NCBI GenBank assembly: GCA_914767885.1
Contig: CAJZBQ010000048.1
Span: 248,001-312,000, forward strand
Direction of reading: 5' to 3'
From: Blepharisma stoltei
Lineage: Eukaryota; Ciliophora; Heterotrichea; Heterotrichida; Blepharismidae
Length of the DNA stretch: 64,000 nt
The position numbers and the translations under genes were made by a program. Positions 10,705-21,332 of the stretch are shown here, piece after piece. Below the pieces are notes generated by a model that saw only the letters and a list, made by a program, of their open reading frames with translations, searched no databases and had not been told where the DNA came from. Each line of letters opens with the position of its first letter. Within the stretch, counting starts at the first letter, position 1.

Positions 10705-12164
10705 TTAAGCTGATTTCTTTAACGTAATTAAATCGAAATCTACTATTTTCCTAGCTTTAACACCTTGGTCATGCAACTTTTTCACAAAAGGTTCTATACT
10801 AGCACTTTTCTTGGTGCCAATCACTAAAGTCTCAATTTCTCCTTTCCCTTTTATATTTTGAGCCTTTTCCATGTTAACAATCAAAACTTTCGCATGCTGA
10901 GCTTTATATAAGCTGAGCCCATCAGCATCTGGGGCAATAACTGTTTTTGCGCCAACAAAACTTGCACCTAGCACGCTTCCAAATGTTAGTGGATATTGAT
11001 GAGATAAAGTGCTTATAACTGAATCTCCACCTTTAACTCCTAGTTTTTCTGAGAAATCTACTGCAAAGTTAGCTAAATTTTCTTGGGTGTGGGAAACTCC
11101 AAAATGGCTAAACAAAGGTAAATTTGGCTTGATTTCAAAGTTTTGCATAGAATTGGACGTTTCTTCTAATTCTGCGTATACTGGAATTTGCTTCAGTTTT
11201 AAGCTTCCTCTAATTGTAGAAAATCCAGTTTGAATTATACCTTTTAATCCAGGATATTTTTGGCTTTTAAGTGAACTGCCAGATTGAGTTTTCAACATTT
11301 CTGGAATTTGGCTCAGCACAAAATCAATACGATTATTATTTCCCCAGCTTTCCCATGGAGACACAATAAGAAGTTTAGCAGATTTCATACCAGATTCAAA
11401 ATTTTCTGTGGAGTCAAGACTAACTTACTTACTTAATTATCTGGTGTTTAAGGTGTCTAGTGCCGCAGCCCAAAAGGACCTATGGCAAAACTGATGACGT
11501 AGGCGAGCCATCTTGGCACGGGTCAGCCCCGTCCAAGCCTTCTATCAACTCCTGCTTCACACGGCCTTGCTGCACGTCTCACCCGGCGCGCTGCCGTCGC
11601 CCTTGTCGCTCGACTCAGCTCCTGCGCGTGTTCCGCCCTAAGGGTCATCCTCCCGTGGGGATGTGCTGAGAGGTAAAAGCCCGAAATCTTGAGTGGACTG
11701 AGGAGTGGTTCCTCTGGTTATCCCCAGAGTTAAACCGCTATTGCTGTCCAGAAGTCTTCGAGTGAAAACCTAACCCTATAAATAAAATTCCATGAGGGAG
11801 AGAAAATTAGCAGAGCTAATTTCTCTCGAACCGAATGCCATTTTATTTATATGGAGTCAAGACTAACAATTTCAAAGCCAGCCCTGGCACATGCTAGCTG
11901 GAGGATCAAAGATTCTGGAAACTCTTTGCATGAAAGCCAAGTCGCAACTTTATCTCCTGGATTTAGTCCAAGTTCTGCAAGACCCATTGCATATGCTTGA
12001 GAATACCTCTGAATTTATATTACATTCACTTCTTTAAAGGTCCATCTTATAGATTTGTCAGGGAAATGCCATGCGTCTCGATGGGGGAATGATTTTAATT
12101 GAGCAGCAAATGCTTTTTCGATAGGGCCAAGCAAATTGAGTCTTTCAATGGCTTTTGACAGCAT
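10705..12164 (-). CDS. Truncated acyl-CoA synthetase-like (AMP-binding) protein
   Basis: ATG at 12164. After removal of a 15-nt intron (12009-12023) and a 443-bp retroposon the protein has 333 residues. The N-terminal pattern fits AMP-forming acyl-CoA synthetases: an HFPDKSIRWTFKEV block, then YSQAYAMGLAELGLNPGDKV and LACARAGFEIVSLD. The nucleotide-binding loop expected before HTQENLANF is degenerate (LPLFSHFGVSHTQ, no Lys), and the large C-terminal part of the domain (about 200 residues) is missing. It may be a non-catalytic member. A similar short form has not been verified elsewhere. Confidence 0.65.
11409..11867 (-). mobile_element. SINE-like retroposon, group C, perfect 16-bp target duplication
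   Basis: TGGAGTCAAGACTAAC occurs at 11409-11424 and 11852-11867. The insert is GC-rich, contains CAGCTCCTGCGCGTGTTCCG shared with the copies at 17326 and 37913, and ends on the plus strand in a hairpin closed by GCCATTTTATTTAT. Losing 443 bp restores IVSLDSTENFESG in the synthetase-like protein. Confidence 0.88.
12009..12023 (-). other. 15-nt intron
   Basis: Minus-strand GTAATATAAATTCAG. Removal skips an in-frame TAA and joins FKEVN to RYSQAYAMG in the AMP-binding protein. Confidence 0.85.
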
Positions 12165-12509
12165 TTTATTAGATTAAAATCAAAGTTTGTATAATTAAAG
12201 AGATATGTAAAATAAAAATTTAAATCGCTGCTTCTGAGAAATTATATAGTAATCTTGATGCTTTAACTGAAATTAAGTATATTATAATTCAGGGGGTTTT
12301 TTTTTTAATAGATAGAATTTTGAATAAGCAAAATGCATTAATCTATATTTAAACAAAAAGATTTTATTCAAAAATAATTCGAAATTTTAGAATTTTCCTT
12401 TAATTTATGGATTTTGAGGTTTAGATGAAGAAGTACGATATGTTTAAATTATTCAATTTAAAAATAAAATCGTAATAAAAGGATTTTGCCTTATCTATGT
12501 GTTATTTAT
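12165..12509. other. AT-rich intergenic stretch
   Basis: About 345 bp between two minus-strand genes. No gene, element terminus or RNA was seen. Confidence 0.6.
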
Positions 12510-13299
12510 TTAAAACTCAAAATCATAAATGATCATAAGAAGGGCAAATATGGCGAAAATGAGGAATAAGACACCAGCTGCTATTTTTATGGCCTTTTCA
12601 TTTATATATTTTTCAACAAGTTTACCAACAATAACTCCAATCAATCCTATGACTGCAAACCCTAATATCGCTCCTATTGCAACCAAAATAGGATCGCTAA
12701 CTCCCTGTATTTTCTATTAAATATGAAGTTTCCAATTAAAATTTAAATAAATTCGATAAAAATTTAAATAAATTCTTAAAAGCATGCCTCTCTGGAGTAA
12801 GAGCAGATAGTGATATGATAGTTATATTAGATTTATCTCCCCATTCAGCAAGAAAAACCATAATTGCTGTCTTCCAAAATGCTTTCATCCACGATAGTCT
12901 TTGACTATTTTCTGCTAGCAAAGGATCATGATTTTCTCCATTTGATTCATTTCCCGCCAACAGAGGATCATTTTTGTCTGAATCTGACTCATTTTCTCCA
13001 TGATATGCCTCATAAAAGCAGAGAAGTGAATACACCAAGAACATTATGCAAGAAGCAATTTGTATATATAAAGGATCAATGAATTTCATTGCGGCTGCGC
13101 CAATAAATGCTGCAATCACAGCTAATATACTAATAGTAATCCAATTCCCTAAAAAGACTGCTGACCTTGAATTTTTTATTGCAAGGACAGCGATGACGAA
13201 GAATGTGCGGTCTCCAATTTCAGCCAGAAAAATTGCTAAAAAGGAGCTTGCGATGACTTCTATTGGAGTTGATGTTACTGATGACTCAAGAAGCACCAT
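12510..13299 (-). CDS. GDT1/TMEM165 family cation transporter
   Basis: Members of the UPF0016 family move Mn2+/Ca2+ across Golgi or related membranes. Two copies of the family signature are visible, FLAEIGDRTFF near residue 24 and FLAEWGDKSNI near residue 149, each with the E-x-GD core thought to bind the cation. A polar loop with a repeated DPLLA element separates two groups of three membrane spans. The second half begins after a short IES; removing 61 bp joins HAFKNL to QGVSDPILVAIGA and gives a 242-residue protein ending at TAA 12510-12512. Confidence 0.88.
12708..12770. mobile_element. Short TA-bounded IES (about 61 bp)
   Basis: Both ends read TATTT inward. TA at 12708-12709 and 12769-12770 gives an in-frame join in the GDT1 gene; another TA pair (12757) would leave four more residues and also keeps frame. 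The element lacks any GT on the coding strand, so it is not an intron. A short imperfect direct repeat of AATTTATTTAAATTTT lies inside. Confidence 0.7.
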
Positions 13300-13673
13300 T
13301 TATTATTTATAGGGATCAGCATGAATATCATATTTAAATTAAAAGAAAAATTCAAAAATCAACTTATTTAGCTTCTCATATTTTTCAATTAAAAAATTTT
13401 GCTCTTGAAAGAATCTGCGTAGTATTTATCTTCAAGTACAAGCTATGATTTTAAAATAAATTATTGTTTAAATATTTTAATTATAAAACCATGCTCTAAT
13501 CTTAATCTAGAGCTTTTTCAGCCTTTTCCTTCATTTAATTTTTTGAAATTTAAAAAATAAAGCTCAATTTTTCTTCCCTTCTTCATTTTTATTGATTTAT
13601 TTAGTTGGCATATCTCAGAATATTCCTGATATTTAATTTAATATAAAATTAGCAAAAATTGATAAATAAATGA
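13300..13673. other. AT-rich intergenic stretch
   Basis: About 370 bp between the GDT1 start and the HBS1 stop. No gene or element terminus was recognised. Confidence 0.6.
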
Positions 13674-15506
13674 TTATTCTAAGAGCTCAATTACCATCCC
13701 AGCCATTACTGTTTCTGAATGATCTCTCAATGTGACTCTTCCCAACCCTTTGCAGTTTGAGAATTTTTCTAAACAAACTCTGCGGCTTGATTCAATTTCT
13801 AATATCGCTGACATAAATTTCGTAAGACACCTCGGGCGCTCCTTTATAACTTTTCCATTTATTGGATCAATCTGCTGTAAAATCCTTTTTACCTTGACTG
13901 GGATTTTTAGAGACTGAATGTGCATGATCAAATTTTGTTCTCTTGTGACAGGGAAAAGGATATCAAAGGTGACAGCTTTGATTTTGAAATTTTTTACCTG
14001 TGGAACAGGATATAGCTCACTGCAAAGCACATGTCCTGGTAAAACCAGCCCAAAATCGCCTTCGGCATCTTTAAGTACAACGTCCACATTTTCTCCAGCA
14101 TAAGCTTTTGTAGCAGAATGGCCCGCTTTTTCAATAGCTTTAACTCTACCTTTTATTCCTGTAGGAATAATGACTATCTTATCATTTATACTAATTGTCC
14201 CACTTTCTATTTTTCCTGATACAATTTGGCCCAATAAAGTTCCATGAGACAGTTTATATGAATCCATAATACAAAGTCTTGCTGGCTTTTTGGCATCTTT
14301 TTGTGAGGGTGGCAGACTATCTATCAGCTCTATTAGGCAAGGGCCATTGTACCATGATGCCAGCTCAGGGATTTCTGGTTTTGACGTCAAATTTACACCG
14401 CCAAGTCCACTTATAGGGATATATGTCACAGAATTATCACGGAAGCCTACAGTCCTGAGAAAAGGATTAAGCCTGTTCTGGATTTCTAAGAATCGGCCTT
14501 GATCCCAATTCATCATATCAAGCTTATTGACTCCTACAATTAAGTTGGAAACTCCTAAAGATCTTGCTAGAAAACTATGCTCTTTTGTTTGCCCATGGTG
14601 ATTTTCTCCTTCAAAGCCACTTTCAAAGGCACCTTGGCAAGAATCTATAACTAAAATTGCCGCATCAGCTTGAGCAGCACCACTGATCATATTTGGCACA
14701 AAATCTTTATGTCCAGGTGCATCTAATAGGACGACTTCTCTATTTTCAGTGGAAAATTCTTTGCAAGCTACATCAATTGTGACACCTCTTTGTCTTTCTT
14801 CTGTTGTCCCGTCCAAAACCCATGCATATTGAAAACTATCTTTTCCTATGGCTTTACAATCCCTTTCATAAGCATGCATAACTTTTGGGTCTATATAGCC
14901 TAACAAAAATAATAAATGGCCCATCAAGGTGCTTTTACCTGCATCTACGTGCCCAATAACAACTAAATTTACTGTAGGTTTACCATCATGTACTCTAAAT
15001 AAAGTTTACATATCTGGATAAATGTCAGGATAATCTGCATTTAAATCCTGCTTAGAGACTTGAGGGGAGAGAATAGGAGTTTTTGATTCTTCAATATGCG
15101 GAGTTTTGACTTCTTCTGTAGAGCTTGATTTGGCATCAAGTTTTGGCAAATCTTCTTCTAATTTTTTTGATGGCTCAGCAATCTTTATTTGAGGCTGAGC
15201 TACCTTAATTTCTGGCTGTTTAGGGGCTGGGGCAGCATTTTTCTGTGGAGAAGCTTTTTGTGGGGAAGCTTTTTGTGCTGGCTTTTGTGTCTTTTGTTTT
15301 GCTGCATTGATTACTTTGATTGCAGCTTGAACATTCCAATCATTTGCTTGTAAAGCTTTTAAAACTTGGTCTTTATGCGCTGGTCCGGTCTTTTCAATAA
15401 CTCGTGCGATATAATAGTCTGGGCTATCTGTATCTTCCATAGGATCAAAATCTTCATAGTCTTCATCCTCTTCGATATCTCTCTTGAATTGCCTGTGCCT
15501 AGACAT
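13674..15506 (-). CDS. HBS1: HBS1-like translational GTPase
   Basis: Partner of Dom34/Pelota in rescuing stalled ribosomes. 605 residues after removal of one 15-nt intron. Residues ~1-75 form an acidic HBS1 N-terminal domain (DSPDYYIARVIEKTG), followed by a Lys/P/Ala/Gln-rich linker. The GTPase domain starts near residue 170 with GHVDAGKST (G1), then DGTTEERQRGVTID (G2), DAPGHKDF (G3) and VNKLD (G4). EF-Tu domains II and III follow (LCIMDSYKLSHGTLLGQI; RRVCLEKFSNCKGLGRVTLRD). It differs from eEF1A by the long N-terminus and from eRF3 by the HBS1-type N-domain. The start is the first ATG (MSRHRQFKRD). Confidence 0.93.
14995..15009 (-). other. 15-nt intron
   Basis: Minus-strand GTAAACTTTATTTAG between YPDI and VHDGKPTV in HBS1. 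It removes an in-frame TAA. Confidence 0.9.
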
Positions 15507-15654
15507 TATCTTATAAAAATGGATTTTTGCATATGGATTTAATATTAAATTATCTTAATTGATAATTGGATTCAATAAGTTATTGTTCAGATTTTCTCAT
15601 TATTACATATGAGAATATAATAACTATATTTCATTAAGAAAGAGAGGATAAAAA

Positions 15655-15740
15655 TATTCAAAGGAATGATGTTTGGATTATCATATCAGCTATATCAGCT
15701 TTTGGAGTCATTATTATCGCTAGTGTAATCGCTGGGCCAC
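15655..15740 (-). pseudogene. Relic of a third copy of the tandem paralogue
   Basis: The plus strand here (ATCATATCAGCTATATCAGC and following) aligns with the stretch around 16168-16225 of the adjacent gene, coding the NPNDDITDMIQP region in minus sense, but with many substitutions and no open frame. It is a short decayed duplicate. Confidence 0.5.
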
Positions 15741-15813
15741 TGTCTTCAGCTGTGCAAGACTTATAGTTTGTGCCATTAAAATCTTATTAAAAAAATTAAC
15801 AAATCACAATAAA

Positions 15814-16417
15814 CTACTCTATGTCAATAAATTGAAAATCTCCTGCGTCAATATATATTGTCTGCATGCTTTTAGCTTCCTATAAAAGAGGTTAACATTT
15901 TTTTTATCAAATAGGATTTGAAAATCTATGCTCTTATAGGTAGATTTATAAAGCGGGAGAGACGCCAAGTCCAGCCATAGAGGGCGTAAAGCGTCTAAAT
16001 ACTTTACCTTTGTAAGCAATGTGGAGCACCATCCTCTGTTAATATAACAACAAGTCTGAACTTCTCATGAACAAAAAGATAGTCTCTTCGATCTTCCATA
16101 AAAGGCTCAAGGTCTTCATCTCTCAGTCTATTTCTATTAAAGAAGTTTGCAGGGATGATATTAGGCTGAATCATATCAGTTATATCGTCATTTGGATTCA
16201 TTACAATGGCTAGTGTATCTCCTTTGGTTACTGCATATTTTGCTTTTCTTGCAAGTGTTGCAGGATTCCATTCATTTGAAGCCCTTTCTGCTAGGGTTCC
16301 TTTGTACTTATAAAAAGTATATGCATTGCCTGAGGGATCTCTTATGATGCTTGATGCTGGTAAATTGTTATCAACAGCTGCAACTAGTTGCGTAAGAGGC
16401 ACTCTTCTATGGGCCAT
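15814..16417 (-). CDS. Unknown 150-residue protein (tandem paralogue 1)
   Basis: Starts MAHRRVPLTQLVAAVDNN at ATG 16417. A 151-bp IES separates HCLQR from YIDAGDFQFIDIE; removal restores the same ending as the neighbouring paralogue. Conserved between the two are SIIRDPSGNAYTFYKYKGT, LARK-KY, IVMNPNDDIT-MIQPNIIPANFF and FRLVV-LT--G-PHCLQRYIDAGDF. No known domain was recognised. Strong conservation argues for function. Confidence 0.8.
15854..16006. mobile_element. TA-bounded IES in tandem paralogue 1
   Basis: About 151 bp. TA at 16005-16006 and one of the TAs in TATATATT near 15852-15857. Excision gives CAAAGG-TATATTGAC, coding QRYID exactly as in the second paralogue, where no insert occurs at this place. 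The ends do not match the CTCCCC family. Confidence 0.8.
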
Positions 16418-16508
16418 TTATTGTAACTATAAGGTAATTTTAAAAACATTTTTGCAAGAGTAAATTAGAAATTATCAGGTTTGCTATTATATGCAATAAA
16501 TAAATTTA

Positions 16509-17768
16509 TTAAACTATATCGATAAACTTAAAATCGCCTGCATCAATATATCTCTGTAAACAATGAGGAACTCCAGGAGCTGTAAGCAATACAACCAATC
16601 TAAAATCACGGTGAAGGGTAAGGCGGTCATTGTGATCATCCATAAATGGAGTTAAATCATGATCAGTCAGTCTTGTTTTATTGAAAAAATTAGCTGGGAT
16701 GATATTTGGCTGTATCATTTCTGTGATATCATCATTAGGATTCATTACAATAACAAGGTGAGATCCTCTTATTGCTGACTCCCCCCTCCGTGAGTGAACA
16801 AAAAAAAATTTGTTCACTCACTGAGGGTGGTTTATTTTTTTTTTTATATATAAATTTATAGAAATTATGTTTTTTTCGAAATTGTAAAAAAAACCCTAAT
16901 TTGCAACAATTGGGAAGCAAATATTAATTTAATTTATAAATTTATGTTTTAAAAACGCAATTTGTTCAAAATTTAACAGAATTAGCTCGAGATTTCATTA
17001 TACTAATTATCACTTATATATCAATTTTTTTTTATAAAACATTTTTTCTATTAAAAAAATTTTGTTTTAATCACAGAGGGTAGATTTTTGGGCAAAAAAT
17101 AGAGATTTTTCCAATGGTTTTGCTCACTTACGGAGGAGGGGGAGTGAGTATTTTGATTTTCTTGCAAGAGATGAAGGATTCCATTCAAGAGAAGCCCTTT
17201 CTGCGATCGTGCCTTTATACTTATAAAAGGTATAAGCATTTCCTGAAGGATCTCTGATGATGCTAGCTGATGGCAAGTTGTTGTCGACTGCTACAAGCAT
17301 ATCAGTGAGAGGAACAGATTGAGCCTTAATCTTAATCTTAATTATCTATATCGCTTTACGTCCACTACGGGGTAGCCAACTCCAGAGCTGCCGCCATATT
17401 TATCCACGTGTCGGGCCCAGAAATCGCTGGATCAATCCCTTTTGATCGCCAGGGCACGGGTAAATAAGGCGTTCAGGCTTCGACGGGCTTCGCTGCCGCC
17501 ACGGCTTTATTCCGACTCAGCTCCTGCGCGTGTTCCGTCTGAGGGTCCATCTCCCTTGGGATGTGCTGAGGGGTAAAGACCTGAGAGTCTTGATCGCACT
17601 GAGGAGCAGTTCCTCTGGTTATCTCCAAAGTTAAACCGCTGTTGCTGTGCAGAAGTTCTCGAGGTAAAACCAAACCCCATAAATAAAATTGCTTGAGTGA
17701 GAGAAAGTTAGCGGAGCTAACTTCGCTTGAAGCGAAAGCCATTTTATTTATGGAACAGATTGAGCCAT
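16509..17768 (-). CDS. Unknown 149-residue protein (tandem paralogue 2)
   Basis: Paralogue of the gene at 15814-16417 (sequence conserved through most of its length), starting MAQSVPLTDMLVAVDNN at ATG 17768-17766. Two inserts break it: a 441-bp retroposon a few codons after the start and a 369-bp MITE-type IES in the middle. Removing both gives a 150-codon frame that aligns end to end with paralogue 1. The IES junction yields KYSAIRGSHLVIVMNP against KYAVTKGDTLAIVMNP in the sister gene, which independently supports the boundary. Function is unknown. Confidence 0.8.
16776..17147. mobile_element. MITE-type IES with TGA direct repeat
   Basis: 369 bp. TGA at 16776-16778 and 17145-17147 flanks CTCCCCCCTCCGTGAG... 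and ...GGAGGAGGGGGAG. Each end has a second, internal copy of the GTGAGTGAACAAA motif about 35 bp in. The AT-rich core is shared with the copies at 5515, 39176 and 56611. Alignment with the sister gene confirms the cut. Confidence 0.9.
17311..17766 (-). mobile_element. SINE-like retroposon, group C, perfect 15-bp target duplication
   Basis: GGAACAGATTGAGCC at 17311-17325 and 17752-17766. A TTAATCTTAATCTTAATT tail follows the left repeat, so the sense strand is minus. The right end carries the hairpin (AAATAAAATTGC.. paired with ..GCCATTTTATTT). Removing 441 bp restores the N-terminus MAQSVPLTDM. Confidence 0.88.
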
Positions 17769-17798
17769 TTATTAAAAAAAGAATAATTCGGTTTAGAA

Positions 17799-18464
17799 TT
17801 AAGAAAAATGCTTATGGGTTTCTTTCAAGGTTTCTTGGATTTCTCCCATAAGACTAAGCCCAGCTTCTTTTTTCTCTATATGTGCTTTTTCTATTTTACC
17901 TGAAATTTCTTCATATTTTTCAAGAATTCTGGCTGCAATATTTGCTGAGTCACGCTTTAATTTTTCTTTTTCAGTCACTAAATCTTGTTTTTTCTTTTTC
18001 ATCTCGTCCATTAGCTGATCAAAGCTGGTCTTCATATTATTTCTTCTATTTTGCGATTGCTGTATAATATTTGCTTTAATTTGTTCAGCTTCATGTCTAA
18101 GATTGTTGAATTTCTTTTGAGCTTCAATTCTCATTTGGATTTTTTCGTTTAAAATGTCTTGGAAATTGCTTATATTAGCTTTGGCTTCTTCAAAAATAGA
18201 TCTAAAAGTATTTTCAGCTATATTTGCTTCTTGATGAGCATCTTTTTCTAGCTTTTTTCTTATTTCTTGGTATTCTGTTGTAATTTGTTGATCGAATCTG
18301 ACTCGGGATTGGAGATCTGCTTTTAAATTGGCTTCCAGTTCTAAAAGTTCATTATGGACTTTCTATATGGTAAATACATCTTCGACTAGCAATAAATGCT
18401 TCTTTTTTTCATCAAGATCTTGGTGAATATCTACAAGAGCTCCTTTAGCGTCGCTTAAAGCCAT
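17799..18464 (-). CDS. Coiled-coil protein, 216 residues
   Basis: ATG at 18464 (MALSDAKGALVDIHQDL). One 15-nt intron (18363-18377) removes an in-frame TAG. Almost the whole chain is Lys/Glu/Gln-rich helical heptad sequence, with no membrane span or catalytic motif. Size and composition recall striated-fibre assemblins, but I cannot show homology. It is probably cytoskeletal. Confidence 0.75.
18363..18377 (-). other. 15-nt intron
   Basis: Minus-strand GTATTTACCATATAG between VED and KVHNELLE. It removes an in-frame TAG. Confidence 0.85.
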
Positions 18465-18549
18465 TTTATTATATTAATCAATATAAAAACTTCCTTCTAC
18501 CATCTCTAGGTAACTTCTAATTTTCGTAAAAATTTCCATTTTGTCTAAT

Positions 18550-20535
18550 ATGAACAAATTCAAATCCCCTGATCAAAAACAATCCAAAGCAGAAATCTCT
18601 GAAAATATTCAGATTTCCCACGAAATCAATAAAAAATTCCAGCAAATAGAAAACTTTCAGTCGTCTTTAGAAACTAGGCTTCTATATGTAACACAGATAG
18701 TAAAACTCCAACAAGATTATATTGATGACTCCCCCCCTTTAAATTGGAACAAAATTTAATTTTATTAATAAAAAATTTTATATATAAAAATCATAATTTT
18801 TATGTAAAAGGTTTTTTGTATAAGCCAAATGTTTCTTCTTAACTAAATTAAAAGTTTAGTTATATCCTGCTCTTGTTTAAAGAATAGAGTATAAAGAGCA
18901 TTTTTATTTAAATAAATTTATTATCCTGATTCTAAATTTTTAAAAAAAATTAATTGTTTTTTTTAATATTTTCAAAAAAAATTTTATTTTTTTCGATAAA
19001 AATGATATTTTTTATTTAAATAATTTTGATATAAATTCAATGTGAATTCTTTACAAAAATTGAAAATTTCTATATCTCTTGCTTTTTTTTTAAAGAATAG
19101 AGTATAAATAGCATCTCATTTAAACAAAATTAGCACTTGATTAATAAATTTTCTAAAAGTTTTTTTATCAATAGAAATAATAATTTTTTGTGTAAAATAG
19201 TTTTGATACCAATTAATAGTGGCGTGCTAATTAATAATAAAATTTTAGTTATATCTTGCTTTGTTTTAAAGGATAAAGAGTAAACAGCATTTTATTAAAC
19301 AAATTTATTAATCTAATTCGATAAGTTTTTGAATTTTTTTTTTAAAAAATTTTCTTAACCCCCTTTAAATTGAAACAAAAATTTTTTGTTCCAATTTAAA
19401 AGGGGGGGAGTGAGAAAAAATCTTCAGAAGTAGCAGACATGCAAAAGCATTTTTCTGAAATTTTATCTAGAATAGAAAAATTAGAAACAAATGAGAGAAG
19501 CTTAAGCTCGCTAAAACATACCATGAATGGTATTGAGAATAGAATCATTTCATTAGAAGAAAAAGTTATGAAGCAAAGTGTGAGAGAAAATGGGCAAAAT
19601 CTTCAAATTCTCATAGAAAAATGTGATGAGAAGCTTACGAATCAGATAAATGTTGTTAAAGATGCTGCGAAGGAAAGAGAAGATTTACTTGCTCCCCTCT
19701 CCGTGAGCGAAAAAAAAATTTGTTCCTCAAGGAGAAGTTTTTTCAAAATTTAAAAAAGAAAAATTTGTAAAATCGAGAAGTAAAAATTAGTTTAATTTGT
19801 AAAATTTATTTTTAAAATGCAAGGCTGTTTAAAATAAAACAGAATTTGTTAGAAATTTCGTTATAATAATTATCATTTATATATCAATTATTTTTTTTCA
19901 TAAAAAATTTTTTGTTCACTCACAGAGAGTGGGCTTTGGACAAAAAATAAAAATAGGAATTTTTCAATGCTTTTTTTGATCACAGGGAAGTTAAAGAAAA
20001 AATTTTTTCAAATTTACAAAAATTGCAGAGCCAAATAGAGGCAAATCCTAGGAAAAAAATAAAAGGCTATAAAGATGAAGGAAAAAAATCAGAGAAAAAG
20101 ATAAAAATTGATGAGATTGAAAGAATGAGAGAACTGCTTGATAGGGAAATAACTAATAGAGAAAAATCGATGATTGACATAGCCCAAGTAGCCTGAAATT
20201 CAGAAAAAACCTCCAACAGAGTGGCTGAAGGTAAAAATTAAGTAGAAAATTTAGCTAGAATGGAATATTTTGAAAAAAGATTAAGAGAGCTTGAAGAGAG
20301 AATTGGTAGTGAAAACGAGAATCCTAATCTAATTCGCAAAGAAAATTCTTCTAAAGGCGATAGTGCCATGTTTGCTTCTTTCGGAGAAAAAGTAGATAAT
20401 TCAATTTCTTCTGGCCAAGTTTCAACAAAAGCCAAGAAAAAAACAAGAAAGAGAGCCCAATCTGCTCTACAAAAAGCAAAAAAATCATCAGCATCTGCAA
20501 GAAAGCTGAAAACTGATAAATATAACAAAAAATAA
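18550..20535 (+). CDS. Coiled-coil protein, about 327 residues
   Basis: ATG at 18550 (MNKFKSPDQKQSK). Two IESs (685 and about 302 bp) and a 15-nt intron (20231-20245) interrupt it. The joined protein is largely coiled coil (FSEILSRIEKLETNERSL, IEERMRELL-type heptads, FEKRLRELEERI) with a basic Lys/Ser/Ala-rich tail ending KTDKYNKK. One TGA is read as Trp. No enzymatic domain was seen; a cytoskeletal or basal-body role is possible but not shown. Confidence 0.75.
18726..19413. mobile_element. MITE-type IES (TTTAAATTG termini), TGA repeat
   Basis: 685 bp between TGA at 18726-18728 and 19411-19413. Ends are CTCCCCCCCTTTAAATTGG and its complement, a second terminus family also seen at 44774 and 60484. 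A copy of that terminus also occurs internally near 19358-19402, suggesting a compound element. Excision joins QQDYID to EKKSSEVADM. Confidence 0.85.
19689..19993. mobile_element. Degenerate MITE-type IES
   Basis: About 302 bp. Left end CTCCCCTCTCCGTGAGCG; right end degenerate (GATCACAGGGAAG). The 3-bp repeat is imperfect: TTG at 19689-19691 and TTA at 19991-19993. Retaining either triplet keeps the frame (DLL-K/E-EKIFSNL); a strict TA-TA cut would not. The core matches the common MITE family. Confidence 0.75.
20231..20245 (+). other. 15-nt intron
   Basis: GTAAAAATTAAGTAG between NRVAE and ENLARMEYF. It removes an in-frame TAA. Confidence 0.85.
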
Positions 20536-21332
20536 TAATCATAAGTTATTTTTTCATTTTTTAAAATATTTTATGTTCAGTTAAATTACTATAGAAAAGG
20601 TTTTGAAGTGCCTTATAAGAGAAAATCCATACGAAAGAAAGCTTATTCCCTAATCTTCTTTATACTAAACTTTTGAAAAATATTAAAGCATATTCTTCTA
20701 TATAAAAAAATATTGATGGAGCACTAGTCTGCGCTAAATAATTAAAAATTTTTGAATTGATATAGCGCAAGCCTCATTTTAGATCTCTGAGGACAAGTGC
20801 TTTTAGATAAAAATTAAAAATTTTAAATTAAGGAAAAATCTAAAAAGTCAATTTTCAAATTGACAAATAGGACATATATAATGGCATTTTTAAATTGATA
20901 TTTGACTTTTTTGAATTTTTTGGAATTTCAAAACAATTTTTTCTTTGAAAGGCATTTTCCTTGAAAATCTATCGGGGAGCACGCACTATATCATTTCAGC
21001 ACATAGTAAATTATAAAATATAATTTTTACATTAATGATAAAAAGAATGCAAGATAGAAGGCTAAATTTAAATTTTATCAGCAATGCAACTTGATTTCTT
21101 ATAGCATTAATTAAATTTATCCATTTTCTGAGTCTTTAATTAAATGAAACCTCAATAGGAGGAATCTATTAATATCGTCCAGTGCGGAAAAATATTTAAA
21201 TTATTTATCAATATCTATCCAATTCAATTTCTTCTTAAAGCCTTAAAAATGCTCCCTTTATCAAAACAAGTGATTTCGCCTCATTTCTTGCAGTGAATGC
21301 CGACTTTACTGAACAAGTGAAATATTGAAAAT
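20536..21332. other. AT-rich intergenic stretch with a small hairpin
   Basis: About 800 bp without a coding frame. An imperfect inverted repeat (AAAAAGTCAAT... against ...ATTTGACTTTTT) lies near 20848-20913. I see no clear element boundaries or RNA gene. Confidence 0.5.
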
